Positions 25,706 to 35,474 of a stretch of DNA of 64,000 nucleotides are shown piece after piece (the first letter of the stretch is position 1; every line of letters starts with the position of its first letter). Position numbers and translations under genes: made by a program. Under the pieces are notes generated by a model. The model saw only the letters and a program-made list of their open reading frames with translations. It searched no databases and was not told the DNA's origin. This DNA is from Chitinophaga sp. CF418 (GTDB lineage Bacteria; Bacteroidota; Bacteroidia; Chitinophagales; Chitinophagaceae), in contig NZ_FRCN01000011.1 in assembly GCF_900142925.1 (NCBI RefSeq), positions 1 through 64,000 on the forward strand. The letters run 5' to 3'.

Positions 25706-26461
25706 ATGAAAGCTGTCGTAATCGGGGGCACCGGCCTCATTGGTAGAAAACTTGTTGAAATATTAAGTGATCGTGGCCATCATGTAATTGCTGCTTCCCC
25801 ATCTTCTGGAGTCAATTCTATCACGGGTGAAGGCTTAGACGAGGCATTTGACGGAGTAGATGTTGTGATAGATGTTTCAAACTCTCCATCTTTTGAAGAT
25901 AATGCAGTGCTTAATTTCTTTCAAACCTCACAAAAAAATATTGCCGCAGCGGAGGCGGCTGCAGGTGTAAAATTCCATGTAGCCCTGTCCATTGTTGGTA
26001 CGGACCGCCTGCCGGATAATGGCTATTTCCGGGCTAAAGTGGCCCAGGAAAAACTGATCCGGGAATCCGGTATACCTTATACCATCGTACACGCTACCCA
26101 GTTCATGGAGTTCGCAGGCGGAATCGCCGACTCCTCCATGAAAGGTAATGATATATACCTGTCTACCGGCGCCATCCAGCCGATTGCAGCTGCAGAAGTG
26201 TCTGAAGCCCTGGCTGATGCGGTCGAAGCAGGGCCTATTAACGGCATCACCGAGGTAGCAGGACCTGAGCGCTTCAGTATGGCAGATTTTGTACGCCAGT
26301 ACCTCACAGCAAAAGGAGACAACCGGAAAGTAGTCGCTGATCCGCAGGCCCTTTATTTTGGAAGCGTAATTGATGCTCAGTCCCTCGTTCCGCTTGGAGA
26401 AGCGCGGCTGGGTAAAATCACCTTCCAGCAGTGGCTGGACAAACAGGCTGTTCAGGCCTGA
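25706..26461 (+). CDS. NmrA-like atypical SDR, NAD(P)-binding
   Basis: This is a 251-residue Rossmann-fold protein. The glycine motif GGTGLIGRKLVEIL binds NAD(P). The SDR catalytic Tyr-x3-Lys is absent, as is normal for NmrA/atypical SDRs; VVIDVSNSPSF and IPYTIVHATQFMEF are family segments. The ATG at 25706 is chosen because the upstream GTG adds 21 residues ahead of the first strand MKAVVIGG. It probably reduces a quinone or small molecule, or senses NADP redox. It is monocistronic and followed by a terminator. Confidence 0.86.
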   Translation: MKAVVIGGTGLIGRKLVEILSDRGHHVIAASPSSGVNSITGEGLDEAFDGVDVVIDVSNSPSFEDNAVLNFFQTSQKNIAAAEAAAGVKFHVALSIVGTDRLPDNGYFRAKVAQEKLIRESGIPYTIVHATQFMEFAGGIADSSMKGNDIYLSTGAIQPIAAAEVSEALADAVEAGPINGITEVAGPERFSMADFVRQYLTAKGDNRKVVADPQALYFGSVIDAQSLVPLGEARLGKITFQQWLDKQAVQA

Positions 26462-26601
26462 TCCGCCTATGCAGAATAACGTTGTTTTCAGGTGCCTCAC
26501 TTCGCAGCGGATTCTGAATTCGCAATTATCCATTGCCTCAGACAGTGGATGACCAGGAGCAGCAGAAATAGCGTTTCTCAATTAAAGCAAGTTATTACAG
26601 G

Positions 26602-26628
26602 CCCCTTTCAAATTGAAAGGGGTTTCTT
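26602..26628. terminator. Hairpin terminator after the NmrA-like gene
   Basis: CCCCTTTCAA / TTGAAAGGGG form a perfect 10-bp palindrome around one base and are followed by TTTCTT. Confidence 0.75.
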
Positions 26629-26841
26629 ACATTCTTAACTAACATCCCGCGGATCTATAAGCCGCCAAACGCAAAACCAGCATGTATTAAAACCGGACAT
26701 CAGCCGTTCACAAATGGTCAGGTCCAATAGTGCCCGACACCAAACAATCAATTGATTTACGTACAATTAATACATTGGCATATATCTGGCTAAAAAGCTT
26801 CCGGCATCACCTTACTGATTATTCAAGCCATAACGAAAAAA
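26629..26841. other. Non-coding leader region upstream of the broken serine hydrolase
   Basis: This is the right part of a 380-bp gap that also includes the terminator. An open stretch from 26730 overlaps the pseudogene start in another frame and has no protein-like character. No repeat or clear promoter was identified. Confidence 0.35.
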
Positions 26842-27632
26842 ATGAAAAGAGCGCTGATATTCCTTTTATTGAGTGGATTGATTTTTTCAGCCAATGGGCA
26901 GACCGACAACAAAGCAAAACGTGCAGACGATTTTATGTCTGCAATATTTAACCAGGGACAATTCTCCGGCGCTGTTTTACTGGCTGATCATGGCAGGATC
27001 ATTTATAATAAACGCCTGGAAAAAATGTATGGGATAGCAAAATGTATGGAAAACAGGGCTATGGTTATGGCTGGTTTATAAGCGGCGATAAGGACGATAA
27101 AATCATTCAGCACGATGGTGGGTTTGCCGGATTTCGTGCATACATAGAACGTCAGGTGAATAAACACAACACCATCATTTTCATCAGCAATGTACGTCAT
27201 GAGCTGGTAGGCAACATCAGGGAAGCCCTTGTGAATATTCTGAACGATCAACCATATACTATTCCTAAAATTTCAGGAGCAAACTGGATAATGAGCAAAG
27301 CGAAGGAAACAGGGGTGAAACAGGCTATCGTTGATTATAGATCCTTATTAAAAACCAAAGACAGTAATAACTATTATTTCAGTGAAAGGGAATGTAATTC
27401 TCTTGGTTATTATTTACTCAGGAATAACAGGCTGGATGATGCCATTGAACTGTTCAAACTCAACACAGAAGAATATCCTGCATCCGGTAATGTCTTTGAC
27501 AGTATGGGCGAAGCTTATTTAAAAGCTGGAGATAAAATCAATGCATTATCAAGCTATAAAAAAGCGCTTGAACTGGATCCGGGTAATGGCAACGCAGCAG
27601 ACGTCATCAAAAAAATGGAGCTCCGGCAGTGA
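26842..27632 (+). pseudogene. Serine hydrolase (class C beta-lactamase-like) with C-terminal TPR, internal deletion and frameshift
   Basis: Two out-of-frame pieces of one gene are present. The first (26842-27081) gives a signal peptide (MKRALIFLLLSGLIFSANGQ) and the family opening FSGAVLLADHGRIIYNK. The second (frame through 27042-27632) gives GYGYGWFISG and HDGGFAGFRAYIER, the last blocks of the class C domain, then a TPR-like tail (ALSSYKKALELDPGNGNAADV). The central part, including the SxxK nucleophile and YxN motif, some 200-300 residues in intact relatives, is missing. The two frames meet near 27010-27040. No functional hydrolase can result. Confidence 0.8.
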
Positions 27633-27741
27633 ACCATCTTCCATCCCCAGGGGTTATTATCTATAGTCAATTGGTTAATTTTCCTTAACTTAAGGAACAC
27701 GTGCAGATTAAAACTATTGTTTACCGCACAATACTCATCAA

Positions 27742-29505
27742 ATGCCCCGCTCATTAGAAGACCCCATTATGCAGGACGTGTTGAACGCACAACAGTCCAC
27801 CATACTCACTTCATCAGGAAGTGCAATTCCTTATCCATTCCCCTCGCCTGCTGACTGGCGTGATCACTGGATCTATTTCTTACTGGTAGACCGGTTCAAC
27901 AATCCTTCCGGACCACCATCCCCCAACGTGTATCCCTGCTCTGTATACCAGGGAGGTAAGTTCTCCGGTATCAAACAACAGCTGCCCTACCTTAAAAAGC
28001 TGGGAGTTGGCGCCCTATGGCTTTCTCCGGTACTAATGAATCCGCAGTGGTTCCATAACTATTGGGGAGGCTATGGCACCCTTGATTTCCTGCGCATAGA
28101 GCCCCGGTTTTGTGATGATCCTGATGCCGCATTAAAGAACCCCGCTGCCGCCGATGCAGAATTCCGCAGCCTGGTAGATGAGATCCATGCCCATGGCATG
28201 TATGTGATCCTGGATATTGTCCTGAATCATACCGGTGATGTGTTTAACTATGAAGGTATGCGCGATGAAGCACCATGGAACGACGCAAGGGAATATACAA
28301 TCTATTGGCGCGACGGACAGGGACAGGCAAAGGGCGACTGGACAGATATCGACAATATTCAGAATCCACCCGGCAATGGTCTCATCTGGCCAGAGCAATT
28401 ACAACAGAACGACTTCTTCCGGCGGCGTGGTAATGATGGCCTTCGTGGCGATTTCTCCCGCATGAAAGAACTGGTCACAGAATACCTTATTCCAGGCACG
28501 AGCATCTATCCCGTGCGTAATCACCTGATTAAAGCCTATCAATACCTGATGGCCAGGTTCGACCTCGACGGCTACCGTATCGATACACTGCAATATGTGG
28601 AAGCCGATTTTGCCCGTGTATTTGGCAATGCCATGCGCGAGTACGCGCTATCGATCGGTAAAAAGAACTTCTTCACCTTTGGTGAAGTGTGGCAGGACGA
28701 TGACGAAGCCAGAATTGCCGAATTTATTGGCCGTAATACCGAAAAAGATGAGGAATTCATCGGTGTGGACGCGGCTATCGATTTCCCGATGCGTAAGCGC
28801 CTGGTTGATGTCTGCAAAGGCTTTGCAGCTCCCAAAGACCTTGCGGACCATTTTGATTACCGGCTCAAAATCCTTCGTCAGATTGTGAGCTCTCATGGCG
28901 ATGCAGGTAAGAACTACGTCACCTTTATCGACAACCACGACCTTGACCGTCGCTTCCATAATAAACAGTTCCCCGGACAAACAAAACTGGCCCTTACCTG
29001 CCTTCTGTGCATGCAAGGTGTTCCATGCATATACTACGGCACCGAACAGGGGCTCAATGGCGCCGGTAACATGCGCGAGTACGCCAGAGAAGCCTTATGG
29101 GGCATGCGGAATGCATTTAATGAGCAGGAAGACATGTATAAGTTCCTCTCTGAGCTAAGCAGCTTACGCGCTGTCGTACCGGCACTGCGCTACGGCCGGC
29201 AGTACTTCCGTCCCAGCAGCGGTGATGGTATTAATTTCGGACATTCACCCTATAAAGGCGGTGTCGTTGCTTTTTCCCGCATACTGAACGACGAGGAAGT
29301 GTTGATCGTCGCGAATACAAATACGGAAAGCGATGCACTGGTGGATGTCGTGATCGACAAGAACCTGCATCCTGAAGGCAGCGAATGGGAAGTACTTTTT
29401 CCATTTGCAAAACGGGGAATACTCCCGGCACGCAGCAGATCGCAGGGCGTTTTCAGAACGATACAGGTACAATTATCACCGATGGAATGCTTAATTCTTA
29501 GCTGA
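27742..29505 (+). CDS. GH13 alpha-amylase family enzyme, cytosolic
   Basis: This 587-residue alpha-amylase-type enzyme has no signal peptide. Conserved regions are ILDIVLNHTGD near 160, FDLDGYRIDT with the nucleophile Asp near 278, FTFGEVW with the acid/base Glu near 313, and FIDNHDLDRR with the transition-state Asp near 398. A C-terminal beta domain follows from about 490 (GGVVAFSRILNDEEVLIVAN). The start at 27742 gives a 33-residue leader before WRDHWIYFLLVDRF, typical of the family. The substrate is likely an alpha-glucan or maltooligosaccharide inside the cell. It is monocistronic. Confidence 0.92.
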   Translation: MPRSLEDPIMQDVLNAQQSTILTSSGSAIPYPFPSPADWRDHWIYFLLVDRFNNPSGPPSPNVYPCSVYQGGKFSGIKQQLPYLKKLGVGALWLSPVLMNPQWFHNYWGGYGTLDFLRIEPRFCDDPDAALKNPAAADAEFRSLVDEIHAHGMYVILDIVLNHTGDVFNYEGMRDEAPWNDAREYTIYWRDGQGQAKGDWTDIDNIQNPPGNGLIWPEQLQQNDFFRRRGNDGLRGDFSRMKELVTEYLIPGTSIYPVRNHLIKAYQYLMARFDLDGYRIDTLQYVEADFARVFGNAMREYALSIGKKNFFTFGEVWQDDDEARIAEFIGRNTEKDEEFIGVDAAIDFPMRKRLVDVCKGFAAPKDLADHFDYRLKILRQIVSSHGDAGKNYVTFIDNHDLDRRFHNKQFPGQTKLALTCLLCMQGVPCIYYGTEQGLNGAGNMREYAREALWGMRNAFNEQEDMYKFLSELSSLRAVVPALRYGRQYFRPSSGDGINFGHSPYKGGVVAFSRILNDEEVLIVANTNTESDALVDVVIDKNLHPEGSEWEVLFPFAKRGILPARSRSQGVFRTIQVQLSPMECLILS

Positions 29506-29859
29506 CAACTACCGTCCTGTTTATCCCTGTACCTTCAAGCTACTAAAGCAAGAGAAACACCGTTCATCCTATTTCGCTGATAAACAGCGAAGCATCTGAA
29601 AGTCTGCCGGTGAGCCAATGGCTTTAACCCACTTTGATTTGTCTGTAAACTATGAAAGAAGTCCGGGTGCCCGATACCGCCAGGACTAAGATATCCTGCC
29701 ATTAAATTAAATATGGACAGGTGGCAGAACTCCAGTACCTTTGACACAAATTTTCTCCCCAAAAACCGGACTCTCAACCTAACCATCCTATCTTATTTAA
29801 ACCCCATATTACAAACAACGCTTTGCAGAAATTATCGGATCAACCTATAAATTCTTGTT
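29506..29859. other. 354-bp gap
   Basis: There is no supported gene. TACCTTTG (29736-29743) matches the -7 consensus TAnnTTTG and lies 117 bases before the next gene, but no -33 element is evident. Otherwise nothing is seen. Confidence 0.35.
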
Positions 29860-30351
29860 ATGAAAAAGAATTACCTGCTTCTGCTAATTCTGTTCTGTAG
29901 TATAAGCCCTTTGGAGGCTCAAAAACGGTTTATAAGAATATATGACCAACAGGGTCAAATGATTGCCAAGGGGGATTTTACGGCCACCACAGACACCTCC
30001 ATTGTACTTCAGGCTCACAAAACACAGCTTGAGATTCCGCTGAGAAACATCGGCACCATCAAAACAAAAAGAACATTTGCTCATGCAATCGCAATAGGGG
30101 CAACTATCGGAGTGGTGTCCGGCGGGCTTCTGGGTTTAGCATCCGGCCAGGCAAATGAAGACGTATATGGCTCATTGGGATATGAGAGTTCCCCCGGTGA
30201 TGACGTTGCTGCAGGCGCGCTTATCGGGCTTGCGACCGGTGCTGTTGTAGGCACCATTATCTCCGTAGCCCAAAACAGAAGTACAATCGTCATAAATGGA
30301 AATACGACTGACTGGCAACTGAAAAGAAAAATCCTTGATCAGTGGCATTGA
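29860..30351 (+). CDS. Secreted glycine-zipper-type protein, unknown function
   Basis: This 163-residue protein has a signal peptide (MKKNYLLLLILFCSISPLEAQ). A small beta-rich part follows (RFIRIYDQQGQMIAKGDF, LEIPLRNIGTIK). Two Gly/Ala-rich hydrophobic stretches (AIAIGATIGVVSGGLLGLAS and AGALIGLATGAVVGTIISVA) resemble glycine zippers that pack in membranes. It is probably envelope-located. I cannot name a family. It is monocistronic. Confidence 0.68.
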   Translation: MKKNYLLLLILFCSISPLEAQKRFIRIYDQQGQMIAKGDFTATTDTSIVLQAHKTQLEIPLRNIGTIKTKRTFAHAIAIGATIGVVSGGLLGLASGQANEDVYGSLGYESSPGDDVAAGALIGLATGAVVGTIISVAQNRSTIVINGNTTDWQLKRKILDQWH

Positions 30352-30472
30352 TGCTCATATAATTGCTTACAATCTATGATTAACCACCTGCCGGCTTTGT
30401 TAAAAAGGCCGACCTATATTTGTAGTACCTCCATCTCCCAATAATTTGATTGCAACAATCATTAAACACAAA

Positions 30473-30541
30473 CTATTGCTTCTCAACTTTCTCCCATTTC
30501 TCCAGGTTGATCAGATATTTTTTTTCAATTTCTTTTGCCAT
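30473..30541 (-). pseudogene. 22-residue N-terminal remnant of a CYTH-domain protein
   Basis: The minus strand reads MAKEIEKKYLINLEKWEKVE and stops. This is the typical opening of CYTH (adenylate cyclase/thiamine triphosphatase-like) proteins, whose signature is the ExExK motif at the extreme N-terminus. The rest of the domain is missing downstream, where no compatible frame continues. It begins about 17 bases after the stop of the M1 peptidase gene, suggesting a former second gene of that unit. The short length keeps confidence low. Confidence 0.35.
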
Positions 30542-30558
30542 ATTGTTAAGCCTTCTGG

Positions 30559-32511
30559 CTATTTTTTAAAGTCATAAATATTGTTACTCCTGTCCACATC
30601 CGGATAAACCTGATCCGGATCGATAACAATCCTGGAAACCCCCTCTTTCCTGGACGCCGCAAAGGTATACACAGTATTATATTGCCATATCTCCACGGGG
30701 AAGGACCTCCGCTCATGTACGCCGCTGACGTATGCGATATCAACCACAAGTGGCATTGCCGCCCTCTCTGTATTTTCAATGGTCACAAAGGTGCTTTGCT
30801 TATCAGCATTTTCAACTTTAGCAATCTTCTGATCCATCTTAAAATTCTCAATAAACATGGATTTCCAGAACCAGGTCAGGTCTTCTCCTACAGAAGCATT
30901 CATACTTCTGAAAAAATCCCATGGAGTAGGATGTTTATACGCCCAGTCATTGACGTATTTCCTGAAAGCAGCATCAAAACGTTCAGTTCCGACGATTTCA
31001 TTGCGGAGTAAGGCCAGTAAATAAGCCACTTTCTGGTACTGGATACTATATACCTGGTTACCAGGTATAATATCAGGACGGCTTATAATGGGCAATAACG
31101 TATCCGCAAAAAGGGCGGTGACAGGCATATCAATTTCAGCATAACCTTTGAATTCTCCTTTATTAAACTCCTTTGTTGCTATATTATCCATAAAGAGGTT
31201 GAATCCCTCATCCATCCACGCATATTTGCGTTCATTACTACCCACTACCATAGGAAACCAGGTATGCCCCAATTCATGATTCACCACTGCCCAATAAATA
31301 TTACCGGTATCCCTGGCTGAACAAAACACTATACCTGGATATTCCATACCATCCAGGTTGGAAGCAACATTGACAGCTTTGTTAAATGGATAGGTAAACC
31401 ACTTTTCGGAAAAGTGCTGTAATGTAAATTTGATGTACTCGCCGGATCTTGCCCAGCTATTAGTTTTATCAGATTCAACAGGATATAAAGAACTACCCAT
31501 CACCTTTTTTCCATCTCCCAAGCGGAACGCTGACGCCTCCCAGATGAATGAGTTAGACGCTGTCCATGCAAAATCCCTGGTACGATCCATCTTAAACTTC
31601 CAGGTACATGTAGGCTTTGCAGGCCTGGAAGAAGCTTCCAGCACTTCTTTTGCTGACCTAATAAATACACGGTCGGCACTTTCCTTAGCTGCTCTCCACC
31701 GTTGAAGCTGAACAGGAGTTAACACTTCCTCCGGATTCATCAGATCGCCGGACGCCTCTACGAGGTAAGATGAAGGCAATGTAATATTCACCTGAAAATT
31801 ACCGAAGTCAAGATAGAATTCCCCATTACCAAGATATGGCAATGTATTCCAGCCCTCTATATCATCCAATACACACATCCTTGGATACCACTGTGCCACA
31901 GCATAGATATTACCATTCCGGGAAGGCATGATATCCGTTCTGTTCACCTGAAAATCAGCATTCTTATAATTGACAGGAAAGAGATAGCTATATTGTATCC
32001 GGAAAGTTAACTGCTGTCCTTTTTGTAGCGGCTCAGACAAAGATAACTTCATCCTGGTATCATAAATATCATAAGAGATACTACCTGTAGTGTTACCGGC
32101 AGGTTTTACATCCTCAATCTGAAATCCGCCATCCGCTACGTGTTCATCAGCGTTCTTGTATTGAAATAGTCCTGACAGGATACCTCTGGAATTATGCTTA
32201 TAAACATTCTGATCCAGCTGCAGCCATAGTGAAGAAAGCGCCCGGGGACTATTATTCGTATAAGTGATCGTTGCAACTCCTTTAATAACATTTCGCTGGT
32301 CATCAAGCGTTGCATCTATTACATAATCAGATTGATTCTGCCAATAGGCGGATCCCGGTTCCCCGGTAGCCGTCCGGTATTCATTGCCTGGCGGTAACAA
32401 GGGAAGTGCCGGAAATAATACTGCCGGATCGTACCTGGATTGACTACGTGATATATGACCGGTAAAAACGATGATAATAATGGCTGCAATTTTTACAAAA
32501 CTCTTATCCAT
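30559..32511 (-). CDS. M1 family zinc aminopeptidase, exported
   Basis: This is a 650-residue M1 (gluzincin) peptidase with a signal peptide (AAIIIIVFTGHISRSQ). After a beta-sandwich N-domain (DATLDDQRNVIKGVATITY) the zinc motif VVNHELGHTW lies near residue 412. The third ligand Glu, in WMDEGFNLF, is about 20 residues later. The canonical GxMEN exopeptidase motif is present only as LDGMEYPGIVF, with Tyr for Asn, as in many Bacteroidota members. It probably trims peptides in the periplasm. A CYTH remnant follows directly downstream on the same strand. Confidence 0.9.
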   Translation of the reverse strand: MDKSFVKIAAIIIIVFTGHISRSQSRYDPAVLFPALPLLPPGNEYRTATGEPGSAYWQNQSDYVIDATLDDQRNVIKGVATITYTNNSPRALSSLWLQLDQNVYKHNSRGILSGLFQYKNADEHVADGGFQIEDVKPAGNTTGSISYDIYDTRMKLSLSEPLQKGQQLTFRIQYSYLFPVNYKNADFQVNRTDIMPSRNGNIYAVAQWYPRMCVLDDIEGWNTLPYLGNGEFYLDFGNFQVNITLPSSYLVEASGDLMNPEEVLTPVQLQRWRAAKESADRVFIRSAKEVLEASSRPAKPTCTWKFKMDRTRDFAWTASNSFIWEASAFRLGDGKKVMGSSLYPVESDKTNSWARSGEYIKFTLQHFSEKWFTYPFNKAVNVASNLDGMEYPGIVFCSARDTGNIYWAVVNHELGHTWFPMVVGSNERKYAWMDEGFNLFMDNIATKEFNKGEFKGYAEIDMPVTALFADTLLPIISRPDIIPGNQVYSIQYQKVAYLLALLRNEIVGTERFDAAFRKYVNDWAYKHPTPWDFFRSMNASVGEDLTWFWKSMFIENFKMDQKIAKVENADKQSTFVTIENTERAAMPLVVDIAYVSGVHERRSFPVEIWQYNTVYTFAASRKEGVSRIVIDPDQVYPDVDRSNNIYDFKK

Positions 32512-32700
32512 GTTGTAATTAGGTTACGAATATTACCGGGAAACAGCCATTCAGCTTCTCATCTGTATCAAAACCAGTTCAACATCTCATTATTCACCTG
32601 CCCGCACATCCCCATGACAGCTTAGATCGCGGAATTCTGACTCCGGATGCCCAATATAGGTAAACTACAATAATTTTTTACCAAAATGGAATGTCCACCA

Positions 32701-33573
32701 TTATAACTCCCTTCGCATCGCTTTTCTCATTACCCTATCGATAAACCCTGCCGGCAAAAGCGACAACACATAGGTCTGAACAGCATGAGGCCAATATGGA
32801 TAAACACTTTTTCTCCCGGCGCCTGCCATTCTTATAACCCTCTTTGCAAAAACTCCTGCATCAGGGCGCATGAAAGAAACCGGCTTAGTGTTGCTGCCTG
32901 TATGCACGCTGCCCACCAGCATAGATATTACCGTCGCGTTCTCAAGTTCTACAGAAAGCGCCTTGGAGAAAGCATTGTTGTATGCTTTAGTGCCAGCATA
33001 GACAGCAAGGAATGGCGGCGGAAACAGGCCGGCATACGAAGAAATATTAATGATGAGAGATAGCTGATTTTCCAGCGCAAGCAGAGACCGCGTAAGATAA
33101 GTAGGAAAGAGAATATTCAAATTTACAGTCCGGCCAATTTCGCTGACAGGGAAAGTGGCAAGGGAGCCAATAGGTCCAACACCCACATTATTCACCAGCA
33201 CGGTCACAGGTAGCCCTTTTATGGATGATATATCCGATATTGGTTCCTGACCACCGTCCCGGCAAATAGTAGTGATCCTGCAATCCGGATACATTGCATT
33301 GATCTCATGCTGAACAAGCTCCAGCTTTTCAGTGTTCCGTCCATGTAAAATAAGATTAAATCCATACGCTGCAAGCTCGATAGCGATAGCCTTACCAATG
33401 CCATCTGTAGCACCTGTGATCATGGCATAGGCATTTTCCTGGAGATGACACTTCAGAGATGAAGGTGAGGAACGTATATACAGGTATATAAATGACAGCA
33501 GCTGATACCCCCTATATGTAATTGTGATACATACCAGAACAAAGCAAAAACTGAAAAATGCAGAATGGTCCAT
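32701..33573 (-). CDS. Membrane-anchored short-chain dehydrogenase (HSD17B12/3-ketoacyl reductase-like)
   Basis: This 290-residue SDR has an N-terminal hydrophobic segment (FFSFCFVLVCITITYRGY) and is therefore membrane-bound. The cofactor motif TGATDGIGKAIA, the NNVGVG motif, the catalytic Ser in INISSYAGL and the active-site YAGTKAYNN (Tyr-x3-Lys) are all intact. The layout matches very-long-chain 3-oxoacyl-CoA reductase and 17-beta-HSD type 12 proteins. The Met at 33573 is favoured because the eight upstream residues precede the hydrophobic segment. An AraC regulator ends 72 bases upstream on the same strand, so the two may be co-regulated. Confidence 0.85.
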   Translation of the reverse strand: MDHSAFFSFCFVLVCITITYRGYQLLSFIYLYIRSSPSSLKCHLQENAYAMITGATDGIGKAIAIELAAYGFNLILHGRNTEKLELVQHEINAMYPDCRITTICRDGGQEPISDISSIKGLPVTVLVNNVGVGPIGSLATFPVSEIGRTVNLNILFPTYLTRSLLALENQLSLIINISSYAGLFPPPFLAVYAGTKAYNNAFSKALSVELENATVISMLVGSVHTGSNTKPVSFMRPDAGVFAKRVIRMAGAGRKSVYPYWPHAVQTYVLSLLPAGFIDRVMRKAMRREL

Positions 33574-33645
33574 GTTACCTTTTTGCCTGCAAAGCAACGA
33601 TCTGGCAACACTACTTCAAATGGATAAAACCGGGTACATCCTGGA

Positions 33646-34491
33646 TTATTCCCTGGAAGCCCTCCGAAAATGTAAAGGGGCAGCTCCTGACAATTTGGTA
33701 AAAAATCTTGAAAAGTAATTGTGGTCCTCAAATCCAAGCAGACAAGATATTTCTTTGATAGAAAGATCTGTAAAGAAAAGAAGTCTTTTTGCCTCCGTAG
33801 TCACTTCCAGCTGGATCCAGTAAATTGGCGGAAAGCCCGTATGTTCCTTTATTACCTCATACAAATATGTATAGGATATATTGAGCATCTTTGCATAGTC
33901 TGATGGCGCCTTATTGTCTCTGTAGTTTTTTGAAACAAGTGATCTGAAAGAGCTGCTGATCGCCGCTGACCTGGACATGCCGGCTTTGGCAGATCTCTCC
34001 TGACTCTCATATCCCTGCGCTATCATTCCTAAGGCAGCATGTATCAGCGAATGGAGTATACTGGCATTCAGATCCCCCCCTTTATACAAAGCCCGGGCCT
34101 TTAGCAACAAAAGCAATGTTTCTTGCAGCATAGCTGCCATCGATGGCTCCAGGGATACCATCGGTAGCAGCGGAACTTGTACGCCCAGGGCATTACGATG
34201 CGCCTCACTGATGAATTCTGCCTTTATAGCTATAAACCAGGCCACAGTGCTCTCTGCTGAAATTGCCCCGTGCACCTGTCCCGGCAATATGCAACCCAAA
34301 GCCGCTCCGCTAAGTGATACCTCCCGAAAATCAATCGTCACTACACTCTTTCCCTGCTCCTGGATGATAAAAATATAATGATCATCACGGTGAACCACCT
34401 TGTCGATCAGACGCACAGTTTCACTTTCCACATATCTTCCGATAAAAAAACCGCCGTCTGCTACTTCGTCTATTGAAAAAACAGGTATCAT
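33646..34491 (-). CDS. AraC family transcriptional regulator
   Basis: This is a 281-residue regulator. The N-terminal two-thirds is a cupin-type sensing domain (DDHYIFIIQEQGKS, GCILPGQVHG). The C-terminal HTH_18 domain (about 190-281) has the first helix-turn-helix around DYAKMLNISYTYLYEVIKEH and the second around KEISCLLGFEDHNYFSRFF, ending in the family signature GAAPLHFRR. It is followed on the same strand by a membrane-anchored SDR, its most likely target or partner. It is divergent from the lipoprotein gene at 34631, with 139 bases between them. Confidence 0.92.
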   Translation of the reverse strand: MIPVFSIDEVADGGFFIGRYVESETVRLIDKVVHRDDHYIFIIQEQGKSVVTIDFREVSLSGAALGCILPGQVHGAISAESTVAWFIAIKAEFISEAHRNALGVQVPLLPMVSLEPSMAAMLQETLLLLLKARALYKGGDLNASILHSLIHAALGMIAQGYESQERSAKAGMSRSAAISSSFRSLVSKNYRDNKAPSDYAKMLNISYTYLYEVIKEHTGFPPIYWIQLEVTTEAKRLLFFTDLSIKEISCLLGFEDHNYFSRFFTKLSGAAPLHFRRASRE

Positions 34492-34630
34492 AGCATTGTC
34501 ACATAAGTAAATAAAATTCGGCTATTAAATTAATATAATTTAACTTTATTACTCATTATCCACGTATTTATTAGTATCTATTACCCCTCCTCCTTTCTAC
34601 CTTTTTTTTAATTTTTAAAAACCAAAGTCG

Positions 34631-35371
34631 ATGAAGCAATTAAGATTCTCATGTGTCCTCGTTTATGCAACTATGATAGGTCTACTGACCGCCTGCGGTG
34701 GCGGTGGCAGAGAGAAAACCAACACAGACTCCACTGCTATGGACACTACTCCCCCCGCTGAAGTTGCACCTGTGACAAGCACCATTGTAACAACACCTCA
34801 AAGTATGATGGTAGCAAAACACAAGGTTGCCAACTTCGACAAATGGCTGACCTCGTACGAAGGGCATGACTCCATGCGTATGGCAAATGGAATACACAGC
34901 TATGTAATTGGCCGCGGCTTACAGGATCCAGACATGGTACTGGTTGCTGTAAAGGTTGATGATATGGACAAAGCAAAAGCATTTAGCAAAGACGCCAGCC
35001 TGAAAGAAGCCATGAAAAAAGGAGGTGTTATGGGGGCCCCAACCTTTAATTTTGTTACCATGGTATTTCAGGACACAGCCATGTCTAGTACAGACCTCCG
35101 GTCCAGTACAATGTTTACCGTGAAAGACTGGGATACCTGGCAGAAAGCATTCGAAGAAGGTAAACAGAATAGAATGGATAATGGTATAGCAGTAAGAGCT
35201 TATGGCCATGATGTAGACGATAACCATAAAGTAGTCGTGGTAACGGCATTGACTGATACCGCCAAAGCGTACGCATATTGGAAATCAGATATGCTTAAAA
35301 AGAGAATGGCAGATGCAGGCGTAGTAGGTGAACCTCAACGGTTTCAATTCCGCGTTGTAAAACGTTATTGA
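34631..35371 (+). CDS. Lipoprotein with two tandem alpha-beta repeats
   Basis: This 246-residue lipoprotein has the signal peptide MKQLRFSCVLVYATMIGLLTAC with lipobox Cys at residue 22. A Thr/Pro-rich linker follows. Two related segments of about 85 residues then follow. Repeat 1 runs from HKVANFDKWLTSYEGHDSM and repeat 2 from FTVKDWDTWQKAFEEGKQN, sharing NGI, DxxKAxAF/YW, LKExMxxxGVxGxP and a final Phe-rich strand. The pattern fits a duplicated dimeric alpha+beta barrel (ABM-like), which would make an intramolecular pseudo-dimer. No catalytic residues were recognised. It is probably anchored to a membrane facing the periplasm. Confidence 0.75.
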   Translation: MKQLRFSCVLVYATMIGLLTACGGGGREKTNTDSTAMDTTPPAEVAPVTSTIVTTPQSMMVAKHKVANFDKWLTSYEGHDSMRMANGIHSYVIGRGLQDPDMVLVAVKVDDMDKAKAFSKDASLKEAMKKGGVMGAPTFNFVTMVFQDTAMSSTDLRSSTMFTVKDWDTWQKAFEEGKQNRMDNGIAVRAYGHDVDDNHKVVVVTALTDTAKAYAYWKSDMLKKRMADAGVVGEPQRFQFRVVKRY

Positions 35372-35427
35372 TAGAGATAATTTAGCTAAGAATCCCAGAT
35401 AATCTCCCCGTGCTAAACTGATAGTGT

Positions 35428-35467
35428 TATAGTGTAACCCACCTGAAAAAAAGTGGGTTACACTATA
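35428..35467. terminator. 15-bp perfect hairpin after the lipoprotein gene
   Basis: TATAGTGTAACCCAC pairs perfectly with GTGGGTTACACTATA around a 10-base A-rich loop. No long T run follows immediately, but its position 57 bases after the stop fits a terminator. Confidence 0.65.
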
Positions 35468-35474
35468 GTAGCCT

